Notes: generated from the letters alone by a model not told the origin. Positions 47,141 through 57,032 are shown, counted from the first letter of the stretch. The stretch is DNA of 64,000 nucleotides from Eshraghiella crossota (GCF_025148445.1 NZ_CP102270.1:1909001-1973000), one strand, 5' to 3'. Translations and numbers: made by a program.

Positions 47141-48133
47141 ATGAAAAGGAAAATATTATCATTAATACTTATTTTTGCCATGCTTGTATCCCTCAGTGCA
47201 TGTCGGGGCAATAATAACACACCCGGAAAAGGCAATGAAAAAAGCACTGTAAGAATTGCATCCATGAAGGGTCCTACTTCAATAGGCCTTGTAAAACTTT
47301 ACGATGATGCATCCAATGAAAAGACCTCCAATGACTATGATTACAAGATATGCGGAACAGCCGATGAAATCGCAACCGGACTTATTAAGGGGGAACTTGA
47401 TGCTGCCTGCGTTCCTGCCAATCTTGCAAGTGTCTTATACAATAAAACAGAGGGCAGAATAAAAATTGCCGCAGTCAATACTTTAGGTGTGCTCTATATT
47501 CTTTCAAAAGGCATTTCTGTATCATCTGTTGCAGACCTTAAAGGTCAGACAATCTATACAACAGGACAGGGAACAACCCCTGAATATACTTTAAGGCATA
47601 TTCTTTCCGAGAATAATATAGACCCTGATAAGGACGTAACAATTGAATATATGTCAGAGGCTGCCGAGGTTCTCCAGAAGGCTTCAGCCATGGATTCAGC
47701 GGTCGTTATGCTTCCTGAACCTTTCGTTGAGGTTGCAAAAGCCAAGGATCCGGCTTTTGAAACGGTTATAGACCTTACAAAAGAATGGGAAAAAATTCAT
47801 GATGACAGTTCAATAGTAACAGGTGTGCTTGTTGTTTCTGAAGATTTTGCATCTTCTAATGAAAATGCTTTAAGAACTTTCTTTGATGAGTACAAGGCTT
47901 CTTCCAAAAATGCAACAGCCAACATTGAAGAAACCGCTTCATTGCTTGAGAAATATGATATTATCAAAGCTGCCATAGCCACAAAAGCAATACCATATTG
48001 CAACATCTGTTTTATTACAGGTGATGAAATGATCAGCAAAGTAACCGGCTATTTCAAGGTCTTATTTGATGCCAGCCCGGATTCTCTCGGAAAAAAATTA
48101 CCTGACAACAATATTTTTTACATTGTGAAATAA
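47141..48133 (+). CDS. ABC importer substrate-binding lipoprotein, nitrate/sulfonate-type
   Basis: The 330-residue protein has a signal peptide with lipobox LSAC and the NMT1/SsuA-like fold (GELDAACVPANLASVLYNK, GQTIYTTGQGTTPEYTL). It is the binding protein for the permease and ATPase encoded directly after it. The substrate cannot be read from the sequence. Confidence 0.87.
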   Translation: MKRKILSLILIFAMLVSLSACRGNNNTPGKGNEKSTVRIASMKGPTSIGLVKLYDDASNEKTSNDYDYKICGTADEIATGLIKGELDAACVPANLASVLYNKTEGRIKIAAVNTLGVLYILSKGISVSSVADLKGQTIYTTGQGTTPEYTLRHILSENNIDPDKDVTIEYMSEAAEVLQKASAMDSAVVMLPEPFVEVAKAKDPAFETVIDLTKEWEKIHDDSSIVTGVLVVSEDFASSNENALRTFFDEYKASSKNATANIEETASLLEKYDIIKAAIATKAIPYCNICFITGDEMISKVTGYFKVLFDASPDSLGKKLPDNNIFYIVK

Positions 48134-48134
48134 C

Positions 48135-48899
48135 ATGAAAAGAAAGACTTTATACACTTTTATTTCAATAATTATATGGCTTGTATTATGGCAGATTATA
48201 TCTGCCGTAATTTCAAGTCCGGTATTCCTGCCTTCGCCATTGCAGACCGTCAATGCACTTTTTTCTTTACTTAAGACTTCTGCGTATTACAAAAGCCTTT
48301 CATACTCTCTTTTTAACATATCCATAGGTTTTTTTACCGGTCTTTTTGCCGGCGTAGTCCTTGCGGTTGCAGCTTCTGTCAATACCTTTTTGCAATCGGT
48401 AATTGAAGTTCCCGTAAAAATCATCCGTTCAATTCCTGTGGCATCTTTCATTATACTTGCCTTATTGTGGGTTGATTCCGCACATCTTTCAACGTTTATC
48501 GCAGCGATAACGATTATGCCTGTAATTTATACCAATACTTTTTCAGGTATTGCCCATACAGATAGTCAGATGAAAGAAATGGCTGGGGTATTTCATTTTT
48601 CACCGTTCAAAAAATTGGTTTACATATATATGCCTTATGCAGCTCCCCATTTTCTAAGCGGTGTAAAATTATCCTGCGGGTTTGCATGGAAATCAGGAAT
48701 TGCCGCCGAAATCATAGGTCTTGTAAGACATTCCATCGGAAACAACATATACAAGTCAAAAATATATCTGGAAACGGATAACTTATTTGCATGGACAATT
48801 TCTCTGATTGTTCTAAGTATAATTTTCGAGAAAATAGTATTATTAATTTTAAATTTAATTTTTAAAAGGACAGGTTCAATCAATGATAAAGCTCAATAA
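48135..48899 (+). CDS. ABC importer permease
   Basis: The 254-residue membrane protein has about six spans and the binding-protein-dependent EAA loop (EMAGVFHFSPFKKLVYIYMP, near residue 147). It begins one base after the binding-protein stop and overlaps the ATPase gene by 17 bases, so all three are coupled. Confidence 0.9.
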   Translation: MKRKTLYTFISIIIWLVLWQIISAVISSPVFLPSPLQTVNALFSLLKTSAYYKSLSYSLFNISIGFFTGLFAGVVLAVAASVNTFLQSVIEVPVKIIRSIPVASFIILALLWVDSAHLSTFIAAITIMPVIYTNTFSGIAHTDSQMKEMAGVFHFSPFKKLVYIYMPYAAPHFLSGVKLSCGFAWKSGIAAEIIGLVRHSIGNNIYKSKIYLETDNLFAWTISLIVLSIIFEKIVLLILNLIFKRTGSINDKAQ

Positions 48900-49431
48900 C
48901 CTTACAGTTGCATACAACGATAATACGGTAATATCAGACCTTACTTATGAATTTGCAAAAGGCAGCACAGCCATAACAGGCAGTTCAGGAATCGGTAAAA
49001 CTTCTCTTATCAATGCAATCCTTTCACTCGTTCCATATAAAGGGACTATAGAATCAGATGAAAAATATTCCGTAGTATTTCAGGAGGACAGATTATGTCC
49101 TTACCTTACCGCATTTAAAAACGTCCGGCTTGTATGTAATGATAAAGATAAAATTACAGATGGATTTGCCGCAATGGGATTGTCAGATTGCATGAATGAA
49201 AAGGTCATATCCTTAAGCGGCGGTATGAAAAGGCGTGTGGCAATATTGCGTGCTGTTCTTGCGGATTACACCACAATTATAATGGATGAACCATTTAAAG
49301 GTCTTGATGCCGATACCAGATTGTCTGTCATGAATTATGTAAAAAAAATGACCTCCGGCAAGTCCGTATTATTAGTAACACATGACCTGTCGGAAGCCGG
49401 TTTCTTCAACTGTAATATTCTTAATCTGTAG
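48883..49431 (+). CDS. ABC importer ATPase, short form
   Basis: The 182-residue protein has Walker A GSSGIGKTS (about 32-40), Q-loop VVFQEDRLCPYL, signature LSGGMKRRVAI, Walker B IIMDEPFKGLD and the H-loop in VTHD, so it can hydrolyse ATP. It ends soon after the H-loop, about 60 residues shorter than usual, so the C-terminal subdomain is missing. Its end overlaps the convergent GGDEF gene by 11 bases. Confidence 0.88.
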   Translation: MIKLNNLTVAYNDNTVISDLTYEFAKGSTAITGSSGIGKTSLINAILSLVPYKGTIESDEKYSVVFQEDRLCPYLTAFKNVRLVCNDKDKITDGFAAMGLSDCMNEKVISLSGGMKRRVAILRAVLADYTTIIMDEPFKGLDADTRLSVMNYVKKMTSGKSVLLVTHDLSEAGFFNCNILNL

Positions 49432-50845
49432 CAAAATTATCTAATGAGGAAGCTAATGTATACTGGTTTCTTCCATGTTCCTTAGAATAGTACAAAGCCT
49501 TATCTGCTTTCATATAAAGTTCTGCATAATCATCAATTCCAACTGTATTAACTATACCTACGCTTACTGAAAGTCTTACTGACTTGCCACCGTGCTCAAA
49601 TTCTCTGTCCATCTTCTTGCAAAGTGATGATCCAAGCCTGTCTAATGTCTCATCGTCACAGGTACTTGGAACAAATGCTATAAATTCGTCTCCGCCATAT
49701 CGTCCAAGATATCCGCCAGGGAATACTATCCTCATAGCACCTGCAAGAGTCTTAAGTGCTTCATCGCCTGCTATGTGACCGAGGGTATCATTAACATTCT
49801 TAAAATTATCCATATCAATAAGGAATAGTGCGCCCTCTGATGATACACTCTTATTACTCATAAATTCATCAATAAGTGCATCAAAGGAACGTCTGTTATA
49901 AAGACCTGTAAGTCCGTCCCTCTTAGCTTCAGAACTTAGTATCTCTTTCTCACGCTTCTCATCATATAACTGCTTAACGAATTTCTTCTTATATTCTTCC
50001 TCTTCTCTCAGCTTACGGAGAGCTGATTCATTATCGCGCTTAGTCTTATTGGCTTCACATAACTTAGCCTTAACAATATTAAAAGCACTGCTGATATCAC
50101 TAATCTCATCATTATCCGTTATCTCAATATCTGACATATCGGCATAATCATCATTAAGCATCCTGCTCCAGTCTGCGACATCACGTATAGGCCTGATAAT
50201 TCTTCTTTCAATAAAGCTAATCATATATACCGTAACTATAATAAAACCTATAAATATTGCAATCATAAGTCCTTCAATAAGATATACATCTATCCTATCG
50301 TTATCGTATGCCTTATTGCCTGCAGCTACTGACTTCTCTATCACATGGTTAAGCTTATCCGCAACAGTTGTTATATCCGCTCTTACAGCTGCCAGTACTT
50401 CCTCACATTTCTCACTGTCATTAATGCCGTCCTTAAGCAAATTCAACTTATCAGGAATAGAAGTACGTACAATATCATACAATGACTCTATCTCCTGACG
50501 TTCATTACTGTCAAATTCAAATCTTGTTGAAAACAAATCCGAACATGCCGACAACAGCTCAATGTCATAGGCATCCGCCAGATTGTCGTATGCCGTTGAT
50601 GACGGCAGCTTCTGGCATAAATCCAGCGTTGACGTAAAACTGCTCACCTGTTCAAATGCCTGCGCTATCCTATAATACTGTTCAGTATAGAATCTGAACG
50701 TCTTATTGTATATAAGCATTGAACTGATAATACATACCGTTATGCCTAATATGGACAGAATAACAGGTATATACATTACTCTTAATCTCTTTCTTAAAGG
50801 CTTTCTTTCCATTTCCACAGGAATAACCACTCCTTCAACCAACAT
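49421..50845 (-). CDS. Membrane diguanylate cyclase (GGDEF)
   Basis: The 474-residue protein has a span near 24-45, an outside helical sensor domain (about 46-190), a second span near 193-215, a HAMP-like region, a coiled coil and a GGDEF domain from about 310, with the intact motif YGGDEF near 395. It would make cyclic di-GMP in response to an outside signal. No RxxD inhibitory site is obvious. The start is uncertain, since GAAGGAG lies inside the longest reading and a GTG at about 50818 is possible. Confidence 0.9.
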   Translation of the reverse strand: MLVEGVVIPVEMERKPLRKRLRVMYIPVILSILGITVCIISSMLIYNKTFRFYTEQYYRIAQAFEQVSSFTSTLDLCQKLPSSTAYDNLADAYDIELLSACSDLFSTRFEFDSNERQEIESLYDIVRTSIPDKLNLLKDGINDSEKCEEVLAAVRADITTVADKLNHVIEKSVAAGNKAYDNDRIDVYLIEGLMIAIFIGFIIVTVYMISFIERRIIRPIRDVADWSRMLNDDYADMSDIEITDNDEISDISSAFNIVKAKLCEANKTKRDNESALRKLREEEEYKKKFVKQLYDEKREKEILSSEAKRDGLTGLYNRRSFDALIDEFMSNKSVSSEGALFLIDMDNFKNVNDTLGHIAGDEALKTLAGAMRIVFPGGYLGRYGGDEFIAFVPSTCDDETLDRLGSSLCKKMDREFEHGGKSVRLSVSVGIVNTVGIDDYAELYMKADKALYYSKEHGRNQYTLASSLDNFATD

Positions 50846-50950
50846 ATATTATTATTTTACTACCTTTCTACTGAAAAAACAATATTTTTTACGTATTATT
50901 GCACTCCAATGTAATAATTGGTAACTTTTTGTCTGATTATGTCTCTATGA

Positions 50951-51000
50951 GTAAAAAAAACGGCACAGACTCCTGTATATGCGAAATCTTATGCCGGTTT
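50951..51000 (-). terminator. Terminator after the tRNA gene
   Basis: On the minus strand CCGGCA and TGCCG pair around an internal stem and are followed by eight T residues. Confidence 0.6.
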
Positions 51001-51013
51001 CCATTGCATAAAA

Positions 51014-51085
51014 GCTGACAATGGGATTCGAACCCACGACCTACTGATTACGAATCAGTTGCGCTACCAGCTGCGCCATGTCAGC
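51014..51085 (-). tRNA. tRNA-Thr, anticodon CGU
   Basis: The 72-base gene has a 7-bp acceptor stem (GCTGACA/TGTCAGC), an anticodon stem ACTGA/TCAGT with loop TTCGTAA and a T-arm with GGTTCGAATCC. The anticodon CGU reads ACG. No CCA is encoded. Confidence 0.95.
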
Positions 51086-51096
51086 ATCAGTATAAA

Positions 51097-52071
51097 TTAC
51101 ATTGCACGCAAAAAGCGTTCCTGAATATCACCTATTACGGCATCAATATCCCATTCTCCCTCCTTGAGAGGAACAAAACCGCCTGCCATAACTTCGTGGC
51201 CTCCGCCACATCCAATTCCGGACAATGCTTTATTGGTAATCCTTCCCGCGTTGTATTTACCCATGCTTCTGACGGAAATCTTAATTCCCTCTTTCTTAAG
51301 AGAATATACAACCGAGAAATCAACTTCAATAAGATCCAGCATAAAATCAGATATCGAGGCTATAAGAGCCTCCGGACAATTAGAACCGGTATTGGCAAAA
51401 CTTACATTGTCACATACCTTAATGGAGTTAATCGCATTAGCATATGCCTTAAGATCATCAATACTTATGGAACAGTGTTCAAGTGCCTTAAGAATCTGCT
51501 TATCCGCTATCTTAAAAAGATAACTGTAAGTATCAACATCCTTATCGGTAACTCCTCTTGTAAGGCCCATGGTATCTGTGCATATTCCATAAATAAGTGC
51601 TGTCGCAACTCTCTTATCAATAGGAATATTATTGTCCATATAATATTCAGCTATTATAGTGGAACACGCACCAAGCTCAGGTCTTACATCAGCATATCTG
51701 TAAGAATCAAGGGAATTCTCAAACGTAGGATGATGGTCAATACATATAATCTCATCACCCTTGGTAGTGATAATATTACTATTGCCCTTCTGTGAATCCA
51801 CAAGGATAACCTCATCATTCCGGTTGATATCCTTCAATTCTTCAATATTAATCATCTTGATGCCAAGACTGTTCACAAGTTCATTCGTGCTGTATCTCTC
51901 AATCTGTCCTCTGTAACAAATTGATGAATTAATTCCATATTTTTCCAACAGAACTGAGAGTCCGAACGCTGATGCAATGGCATCCGCATCTGGGAAATTA
52001 TGTGTCTGTATATACACATGCTCACTTGTTATATTCTCAATTATGTTGCAAAATTTACTCATGTCTGTCAC
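51097..52071 (-). CDS. DHH-family phosphoesterase, NrnA-like
   Basis: The 324-residue protein has HNFPDADAIASAFG (about residues 23-36), the DHH motif CIDHHPTFENS (about 110) and a DHHA1 domain with GIGCGGGHEVMAGG. Such enzymes degrade very short RNAs or pAp. It starts near 52071 and ends just before the tRNA gene on the same strand. Confidence 0.9.
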   Translation of the reverse strand: MTDMSKFCNIIENITSEHVYIQTHNFPDADAIASAFGLSVLLEKYGINSSICYRGQIERYSTNELVNSLGIKMINIEELKDINRNDEVILVDSQKGNSNIITTKGDEIICIDHHPTFENSLDSYRYADVRPELGACSTIIAEYYMDNNIPIDKRVATALIYGICTDTMGLTRGVTDKDVDTYSYLFKIADKQILKALEHCSISIDDLKAYANAINSIKVCDNVSFANTGSNCPEALIASISDFMLDLIEVDFSVVYSLKKEGIKISVRSMGKYNAGRITNKALSGIGCGGGHEVMAGGFVPLKEGEWDIDAVIGDIQERFLRAM

Positions 52072-52166
52072 CTGTCTGAATTGGTCTTATCTATTATATA
52101 ATCATTTTGTGACTATTTCAATATCAAATCATAAAATATTATATATATTATTTTCAGGTGTAAAAT

Positions 52167-52922
52167 ATGCTGGCTTTGGAATTAAAAGACGTAAACTATT
52201 CCTATTTTACAAAAGAGAAAGAAACAAAAGCCCTTCAGGATATTAATCTATCCGTAAAAAAAGGACAATTCATATCCATAGTCGGTCCGTCCGGTTGTGG
52301 TAAATCCACGCTTCTGTCCATAATATGCGGTCTTATCGAACCAACTTCAGGTGAAGTAATCGTAAATGGCCGCCCGGTAAAAGACGAAATGCGTAACATC
52401 GGATATATGCTCCAGCATGACCATCTTTTTGAATGGCGCAGTGTATACGGAAACGTTATGCTAGGGCTTGATATACACAGAAAAAAAGACACACGAAATC
52501 TTGCCACCCACTATCTCTCCCAATATGGTCTCCTCGATTTTAAAAATTCAAGACCAAGCGAGCTTTCAGGCGGTATGCGGCAAAGAGTTGCTCTTATACG
52601 CACACTTATGATGGAACCGGATATTCTCCTTTTAGACGAACCGTTTTCAGCTCTTGATTACCAGACACGGCTTACCGTATGTGACGATATAAGCTCTATC
52701 ATAAAAAAAGAACATAAAACCGCAATACTTGTAACCCATGACCTTGCGGAAGCAATTTCTGTAGGAGAAAGTGTCTACGTGCTTACTAAACGTCCGGGAC
52801 GTTTCAAAGCGGCAATTGACCTTGACTTCTGCAACGATTTAAGTTCCTTAGAACGTCGTGATACAGCAGCATTCCGTGATTACTTTAATATCTTGTGGAA
52901 GGAGTTGTCCGACAATGAATAA
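52167..52922 (+). CDS. ABC importer ATPase, nitrate/sulfonate/taurine-type
   Basis: The 251-residue ATPase has Walker A GPSGCGKST (about 39-47), signature LSGGMRQRVALIR and Walker B ILLLDEPFSALD, close to SsuB/TauB proteins. AGGTG precedes the ATG. The permease gene overlaps its end by 8 bases. No binding protein is encoded beside them. The orphan at 28766 is a candidate partner. Confidence 0.9.
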   Translation: MLALELKDVNYSYFTKEKETKALQDINLSVKKGQFISIVGPSGCGKSTLLSIICGLIEPTSGEVIVNGRPVKDEMRNIGYMLQHDHLFEWRSVYGNVMLGLDIHRKKDTRNLATHYLSQYGLLDFKNSRPSELSGGMRQRVALIRTLMMEPDILLLDEPFSALDYQTRLTVCDDISSIIKKEHKTAILVTHDLAEAISVGESVYVLTKRPGRFKAAIDLDFCNDLSSLERRDTAAFRDYFNILWKELSDNE

Positions 52923-53706
52923 AATCAAAACACACTCTGATTATCTTAAATCAGTATTCCGTCATAAAGTATTAATTCATTTCCTTCGTATTTTTCTGGC
53001 GGTTTTCTTCGTGTCAGCATGGGAAATTTGTGCAGAAAAGGGAATTATCGACTCTTTTATATTCAGCAGTCCAAAACGGATTGTTAAATGTTTTATTGAA
53101 CTGACAAAAAACGGTTTTCTCATACGCCATGTATGGAAAACCATTTATGAAACACTTATATGCTTTATATTTGTTATGATTACCGCCATTGCAGCTGCCG
53201 TACTTATGTGGCTTAACAGAAATATCTTCAAAGTTGCCGAACCTTTCCTCGTATTGCTCAACAGCCTTCCAAAATCCGCTCTCGCTCCGGTTCTTATTGT
53301 ATGGCTCGGCAACAGCACTAAAACGGTAATTATAGCCGCCGTATCTGTTGCTGTATTCGGTGCAATGCTCAGTATATATACCTCTTTTACAGAGACCGAC
53401 AAGGAAAAAATAAAATTAATCCGGACCCTCGGCGGAAAGAAACGTCATGTTCTGTTTTACCTTCTCTTTCCGTCATCACTGCCGACAATCGTAAATGCCA
53501 TGAAAGTCAATCTGGGGCTTTCCCTTGTAGGTGTAATCATCGGTGAATTCCTTGCAGCAAAGGAAGGACTTGGTTATTTAATCATCTACGGCAGCCAGGT
53601 ATTTAAAATGGACTGGGTACTTCTTTCCATTGTTTTACTTTCTATTCTTTCAGTAATTCTTTATATAATTATCGGAATATTTGAAAAGAGGACTTCCGGC
53701 AGATAA
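52915..53706 (+). CDS. ABC importer permease
   Basis: I choose ATG 52915 because AAGGAG lies 10 bases upstream, and longer readings inside the ATPase gene are unlikely. The 263-residue product has about six spans and the EAA loop (KLIRTLGGKKRHVLFYLLFP). It completes a two-gene importer lacking a binding protein. Its stop touches the stop of the convergent acyltransferase gene. Confidence 0.9.
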   Translation: MNKIKTHSDYLKSVFRHKVLIHFLRIFLAVFFVSAWEICAEKGIIDSFIFSSPKRIVKCFIELTKNGFLIRHVWKTIYETLICFIFVMITAIAAAVLMWLNRNIFKVAEPFLVLLNSLPKSALAPVLIVWLGNSTKTVIIAAVSVAVFGAMLSIYTSFTETDKEKIKLIRTLGGKKRHVLFYLLFPSSLPTIVNAMKVNLGLSLVGVIIGEFLAAKEGLGYLIIYGSQVFKMDWVLLSIVLLSILSVILYIIIGIFEKRTSGR

Positions 53707-54432
53707 TTACTTTGCATACTCGTTAATTGCTTCCTGTATTCTTGATTTAGTAAGTTCAGCAAGCTCTGTCTTTTTCATATCTTTATATTCTTCATATGGT
53801 ATCGGCTTCAGGTAATGTACCTGTGTTGTCACTTTCCTGAGGCTGTTGCCATCCATTGCTTTATAGGAATCAATAAGTGCCACCGGTATAACCGGCACTT
53901 TGGCATCCATCGCGCACTTAAATACACCTGCTTTAAAATCCTGAAGGGTATTCTTATTGTCACCATACTTACCCTCAGGAAAAAGCAGATATATTTTTCC
54001 TTCTTTAAGTTCCCTGGTAACAGTCATCATGGTCTTCATCTGCTGTCTGGCGTCTTTAAGATTAATGCCGTGCCCCCCTACCATAGGAAGCATCTGCCTG
54101 ACAATCATCTGATGTTCCCTCTTGCTGTCGATAATAATAGTAAGAGGTCTGTCATGATTGCACACAATTCCTAACCCGTCATAATGTCCCTGATGGTTGG
54201 CATACATTACATAATTGCCTGTTTCCGGCAGATTTTCCTTTCCATAAACCTTTGTGGTGGTCCTGGAATTTTTTCGCATCTTATCCACAATTTTCTGTAC
54301 CTCACGATACTTGTCAAGTTCGCTATATTTCTCCGGACGTTTCATCATATAATTACATTTATTAATTTCATATATCAGAAAGAAAAATGAACGAAGTGCC
54401 ATAACAATAAGTCTCAACATACTTTTATACAT
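53707..54432 (-). CDS. plsC: 1-acyl-glycerol-3-phosphate acyltransferase
   Basis: The 241-residue enzyme adds the second acyl chain in phosphatidic acid synthesis. The catalytic HX4D motif is in NHQGHYD (about residues 79-85), and FPEGKYG (about 151) is the acceptor-binding motif. An N-terminal hydrophobic segment anchors it to the inner face of the membrane. Confidence 0.92.
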   Translation of the reverse strand: MYKSMLRLIVMALRSFFFLIYEINKCNYMMKRPEKYSELDKYREVQKIVDKMRKNSRTTTKVYGKENLPETGNYVMYANHQGHYDGLGIVCNHDRPLTIIIDSKREHQMIVRQMLPMVGGHGINLKDARQQMKTMMTVTRELKEGKIYLLFPEGKYGDNKNTLQDFKAGVFKCAMDAKVPVIPVALIDSYKAMDGNSLRKVTTQVHYLKPIPYEEYKDMKKTELAELTKSRIQEAINEYAK

Positions 54433-54573
54433 CCTTTCTTCTTTTTTGTAAAATCACCGCTCATCCGGTTAATGCTACAATTATATACGTTAATTTTTCT
54501 TTTTTCAATAGTACGCTCATATTATCTTAGTTATATACATAAAATATACTAACAAAAAAGTCCGGAGTTTTTA

Positions 54574-55731
54574 ATGAAGAAGGTTTTTTCTTTTATTATT
54601 TCTTTTATACTTATCCTATCATCTGCCCATATCAGTGTGACTGCCGATGAGCTTAGCTTAACCTCCAAATCAGCAATTCTCATGGAAGCATCTACAGGAA
54701 AAATCATTTATGAGCATAACCCCGATGAAATTCTCCGCCCTGCCAGTATTACAAAGATAATGACGCTTATACTGATTTTTGATGCCATACATGACGGCAG
54801 AATCAAAATGGATGACACTGTAACAGTATCCGAACATGCTGCTTCAATGGGCGGCAGTCAGGTCTTTCTTGAAGCCGGCGAGACCCAGACCGTTGAAACC
54901 CTTATTAAATGCATTGCCATTGCAAGTGCCAATGATGCCTGTGTAGCCATGGCAGAATACATTGACACATCTGAGGAAAATTTTGTTGCCCATATGAATG
55001 AACGTGCCAAAGGTCTTTCAATGACTAACACAAATTTTGTCAACTGCTGCGGTCTTGATGCCGATAATCATGTAACCACAGCGAGGGATGTGGCACTCAT
55101 GTCAAAGGAACTTATCAATAAATATCCTGAAATACATAATATTTCAACAATCTGGATGGACACAATAACCCATGTTACAAGGCGGGGTGAAAGCGATTTT
55201 ACCCTTACCAATACCAATAAACTTATCAAGCAGTACGAATGGGCAACAGGGTTAAAAACAGGTTCTACGAGTCTTGCCGGATTCTGTCTTTCCGCTACCG
55301 CAAAAAGAAACGATATTGAGCTTATTTCCGTTGTTATGGCATCCAAGGACGGCAAATCCCGTGTTGCCGATTCTATCAAACTTCTTAACTATGGTTATTC
55401 ACTATGTCAGATGTATAAGGATTCCAATATGCCCAATATCCCCTCTCCCGGAATATCCGGTGGCATGATTAAAGAGCTTGACTGCGAATATAGTGACAAT
55501 TTTTCTTATCTTTTCACAGAAAAATATGACGAAGCCCTTATTACAAAAGATTTTGAATTTATTGATGGACTGAAAGCCCCGGTTAAGGAGGGTGATGTTG
55601 TCGGGCAGCTTTGCTACAAATACAATGGTACGCTTATAGGGACTATTGATGTCAAATCTTCCGTTACCGTTAAAAAAGCGGGCTATAAGGACTATTTCTC
55701 ATTTCTTGCAAAAAATGTGTTCTGTATATAA
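54574..55731 (+). CDS. D-alanyl-D-alanine carboxypeptidase (low-molecular-weight PBP)
   Basis: The 385-residue protein has a signal peptide and the three active-site motifs in order: SITK (about residue 58), SAN (about 116) and KTG (about 227). It trims the terminal D-Ala from peptidoglycan stem peptides, like DacF/DacA. A C-terminal domain of about 110 residues and a final hydrophobic end may attach it to the membrane. CCGGAG precedes the ATG, and it is followed by a strong terminator. Confidence 0.95.
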   Translation: MKKVFSFIISFILILSSAHISVTADELSLTSKSAILMEASTGKIIYEHNPDEILRPASITKIMTLILIFDAIHDGRIKMDDTVTVSEHAASMGGSQVFLEAGETQTVETLIKCIAIASANDACVAMAEYIDTSEENFVAHMNERAKGLSMTNTNFVNCCGLDADNHVTTARDVALMSKELINKYPEIHNISTIWMDTITHVTRRGESDFTLTNTNKLIKQYEWATGLKTGSTSLAGFCLSATAKRNDIELISVVMASKDGKSRVADSIKLLNYGYSLCQMYKDSNMPNIPSPGISGGMIKELDCEYSDNFSYLFTEKYDEALITKDFEFIDGLKAPVKEGDVVGQLCYKYNGTLIGTIDVKSSVTVKKAGYKDYFSFLAKNVFCI

Positions 55732-55735
55732 CAAA

Positions 55736-55766
55736 AAGCTTCAGTCACATAGTCTGTGACTGAAGC
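55736..55766. terminator. Strong bidirectional terminator
   Basis: GCTTCAGTCACA pairs with TGTGACTGAAGC around a 5-base loop, with A-rich and T-rich flanks. It lies between the carboxypeptidase gene and the convergent surface-protein gene. Confidence 0.85.
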
Positions 55767-55806
55767 CTCTATTATCTTACTACATATTCAAAATACTTAT
55801 GTAAAA

Positions 55807-56862
55807 TTAAGCATCCTGTCTTCTCTTCTTGAATGAAACAACAACGATTCCACAAGCTGCTGCTGCTGCGATTATTGCTGTAGCTACTGCCATAGAATCA
55901 CCTGCGCTTACATTTCCGTTATTGCCGCCTGCTGGCTTGTTATTGTCTGCTGGCTTGTTGTCTTCTGCTGGCTTGTTATTGTCTGCTGGCTTGTTGTCTT
56001 CTGCTGGCTTGTTGTCTTCTGCTGGCTTGTTGTCTACGACTGGTGTTACAGTTGGACCAGCATATTCTACAGCTGTAATCTGTTTTGCATCAAGTCCTGC
56101 ACCACCTGTAACATCTGTTACTTTTACTGTGAATGTTACATCGCTGACTTCATCCAATACTAATTCGAAATTAGCTGTATTGTCACCAAATGAATTATCC
56201 TTACCAATCTGGTATTTCCATGAATATTCAGCTGCTGACTGAAGGAACTTATATGTATAACTGCCGGCTGCTACATTCTTGAATGTAATTGTGTATGTAT
56301 CATCATTCTTTGTCATAGTCTTACCAGGTAAATCAAATCCAGTATCTGTAATAGTACCTACTACAGAAAGTACATCAGTTACAGGAAGTGGTGCAATTTC
56401 CTGTGTCATTGCAGCATCTTTAAATAACTTCTTTGATGTTAAATCGAAATATGCTTTACCATTGCTCTGTGCTACAACTTCTGAATTCCAAGCAAGCTCC
56501 TGATATTCTGCATTGTCTGCACCATCAGTATATCCAACTACCTGAAAGCCCTGTACTTCATCCGCATTGTTAATTGTAAATACTGCGTAATTCTTGCCGT
56601 CTTCTGTAACTGCATCTCCTACCGGAAGAGTTCCAGCACCCCAGCCTGTTGGCTTAGCTGCTGTTGCAGCGGTCGCTACACTTGCAGTTCCGCCCCAAAC
56701 ATTTCCTTTGTAATACTCTGCTGTCTTACCTGCTGTCAGTTCAACATATACTTTAACTGTTGTTCCTGCTGCCTTAGCAGTCTTAGGTGCTACAACAAGT
56801 CCTGCTGCTGCGAATGCAAAAGCAGCTACTGTAGCAATGACCTTTTTTAAAATTTTCTTCAT
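55807..56862 (-). CDS. Anchored surface protein with starch-binding-like domain
   Basis: The ATG at 56862 begins a clear signal peptide (KKILKKVIATVAAF), giving 351 residues. After an N-domain of about 130 residues, residues about 170-260 (TMTKNDDTYTITFKNVAAGSYTYKFLQ) match the X25/SusE-F-like beta fold found in pullulanases and starch-binding proteins. Six PAEDNK-type repeats then form a wall-spanning stalk, and the tail has SAGDS, a hydrophobic span and KKRRQDA, a sortase-like anchor without LPXTG. With the neighbouring small protein and pullulanase it probably holds alpha-glucans at the cell surface. The binding role is inferred from fold and position. Confidence 0.72.
   Translation of the reverse strand: MKKILKKVIATVAAFAFAAAGLVVAPKTAKAAGTTVKVYVELTAGKTAEYYKGNVWGGTASVATAATAAKPTGWGAGTLPVGDAVTEDGKNYAVFTINNADEVQGFQVVGYTDGADNAEYQELAWNSEVVAQSNGKAYFDLTSKKLFKDAAMTQEIAPLPVTDVLSVVGTITDTGFDLPGKTMTKNDDTYTITFKNVAAGSYTYKFLQSAAEYSWKYQIGKDNSFGDNTANFELVLDEVSDVTFTVKVTDVTGGAGLDAKQITAVEYAGPTVTPVVDNKPAEDNKPAEDNKPADNNKPAEDNKPADNNKPAGGNNGNVSAGDSMAVATAIIAAAAACGIVVVSFKKRRQDA
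55921..56028 (-). repeat. Tandem 18-bp repeats coding for KPAEDN units
   Basis: Six near-identical 18-base units encode KPAEDN, KPADNN or KPAGGN. Such tracts can gain or lose units by slippage, changing the stalk length. Confidence 0.75.
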
Positions 56863-57032
56863 TTTTCGTATTCTTCCTTTCCAATACATTTTATTCATGT
56901 CTTATGACACTAGCTTTATTTTAGTACAGGTATTTTATTTTTTCAATATTTCATTTGTTGTTTTTTAACTATAAAAATGTTGATTTTATTAAATATATGT
57001 GCAATATTACAACTCTAAGAATATCCGATACA

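Noticed and set aside
51014-52071. tRNA gene as an integration site for an island
   Set aside because: Genes on both sides are core functions, and I find no direct repeat of the tRNA 3' end or integrase nearby.
55921-56028. Tandem repeats as a CRISPR array
   Set aside because: The 18-base units are contiguous, have no spacers and are translated as a KPAEDN stalk.
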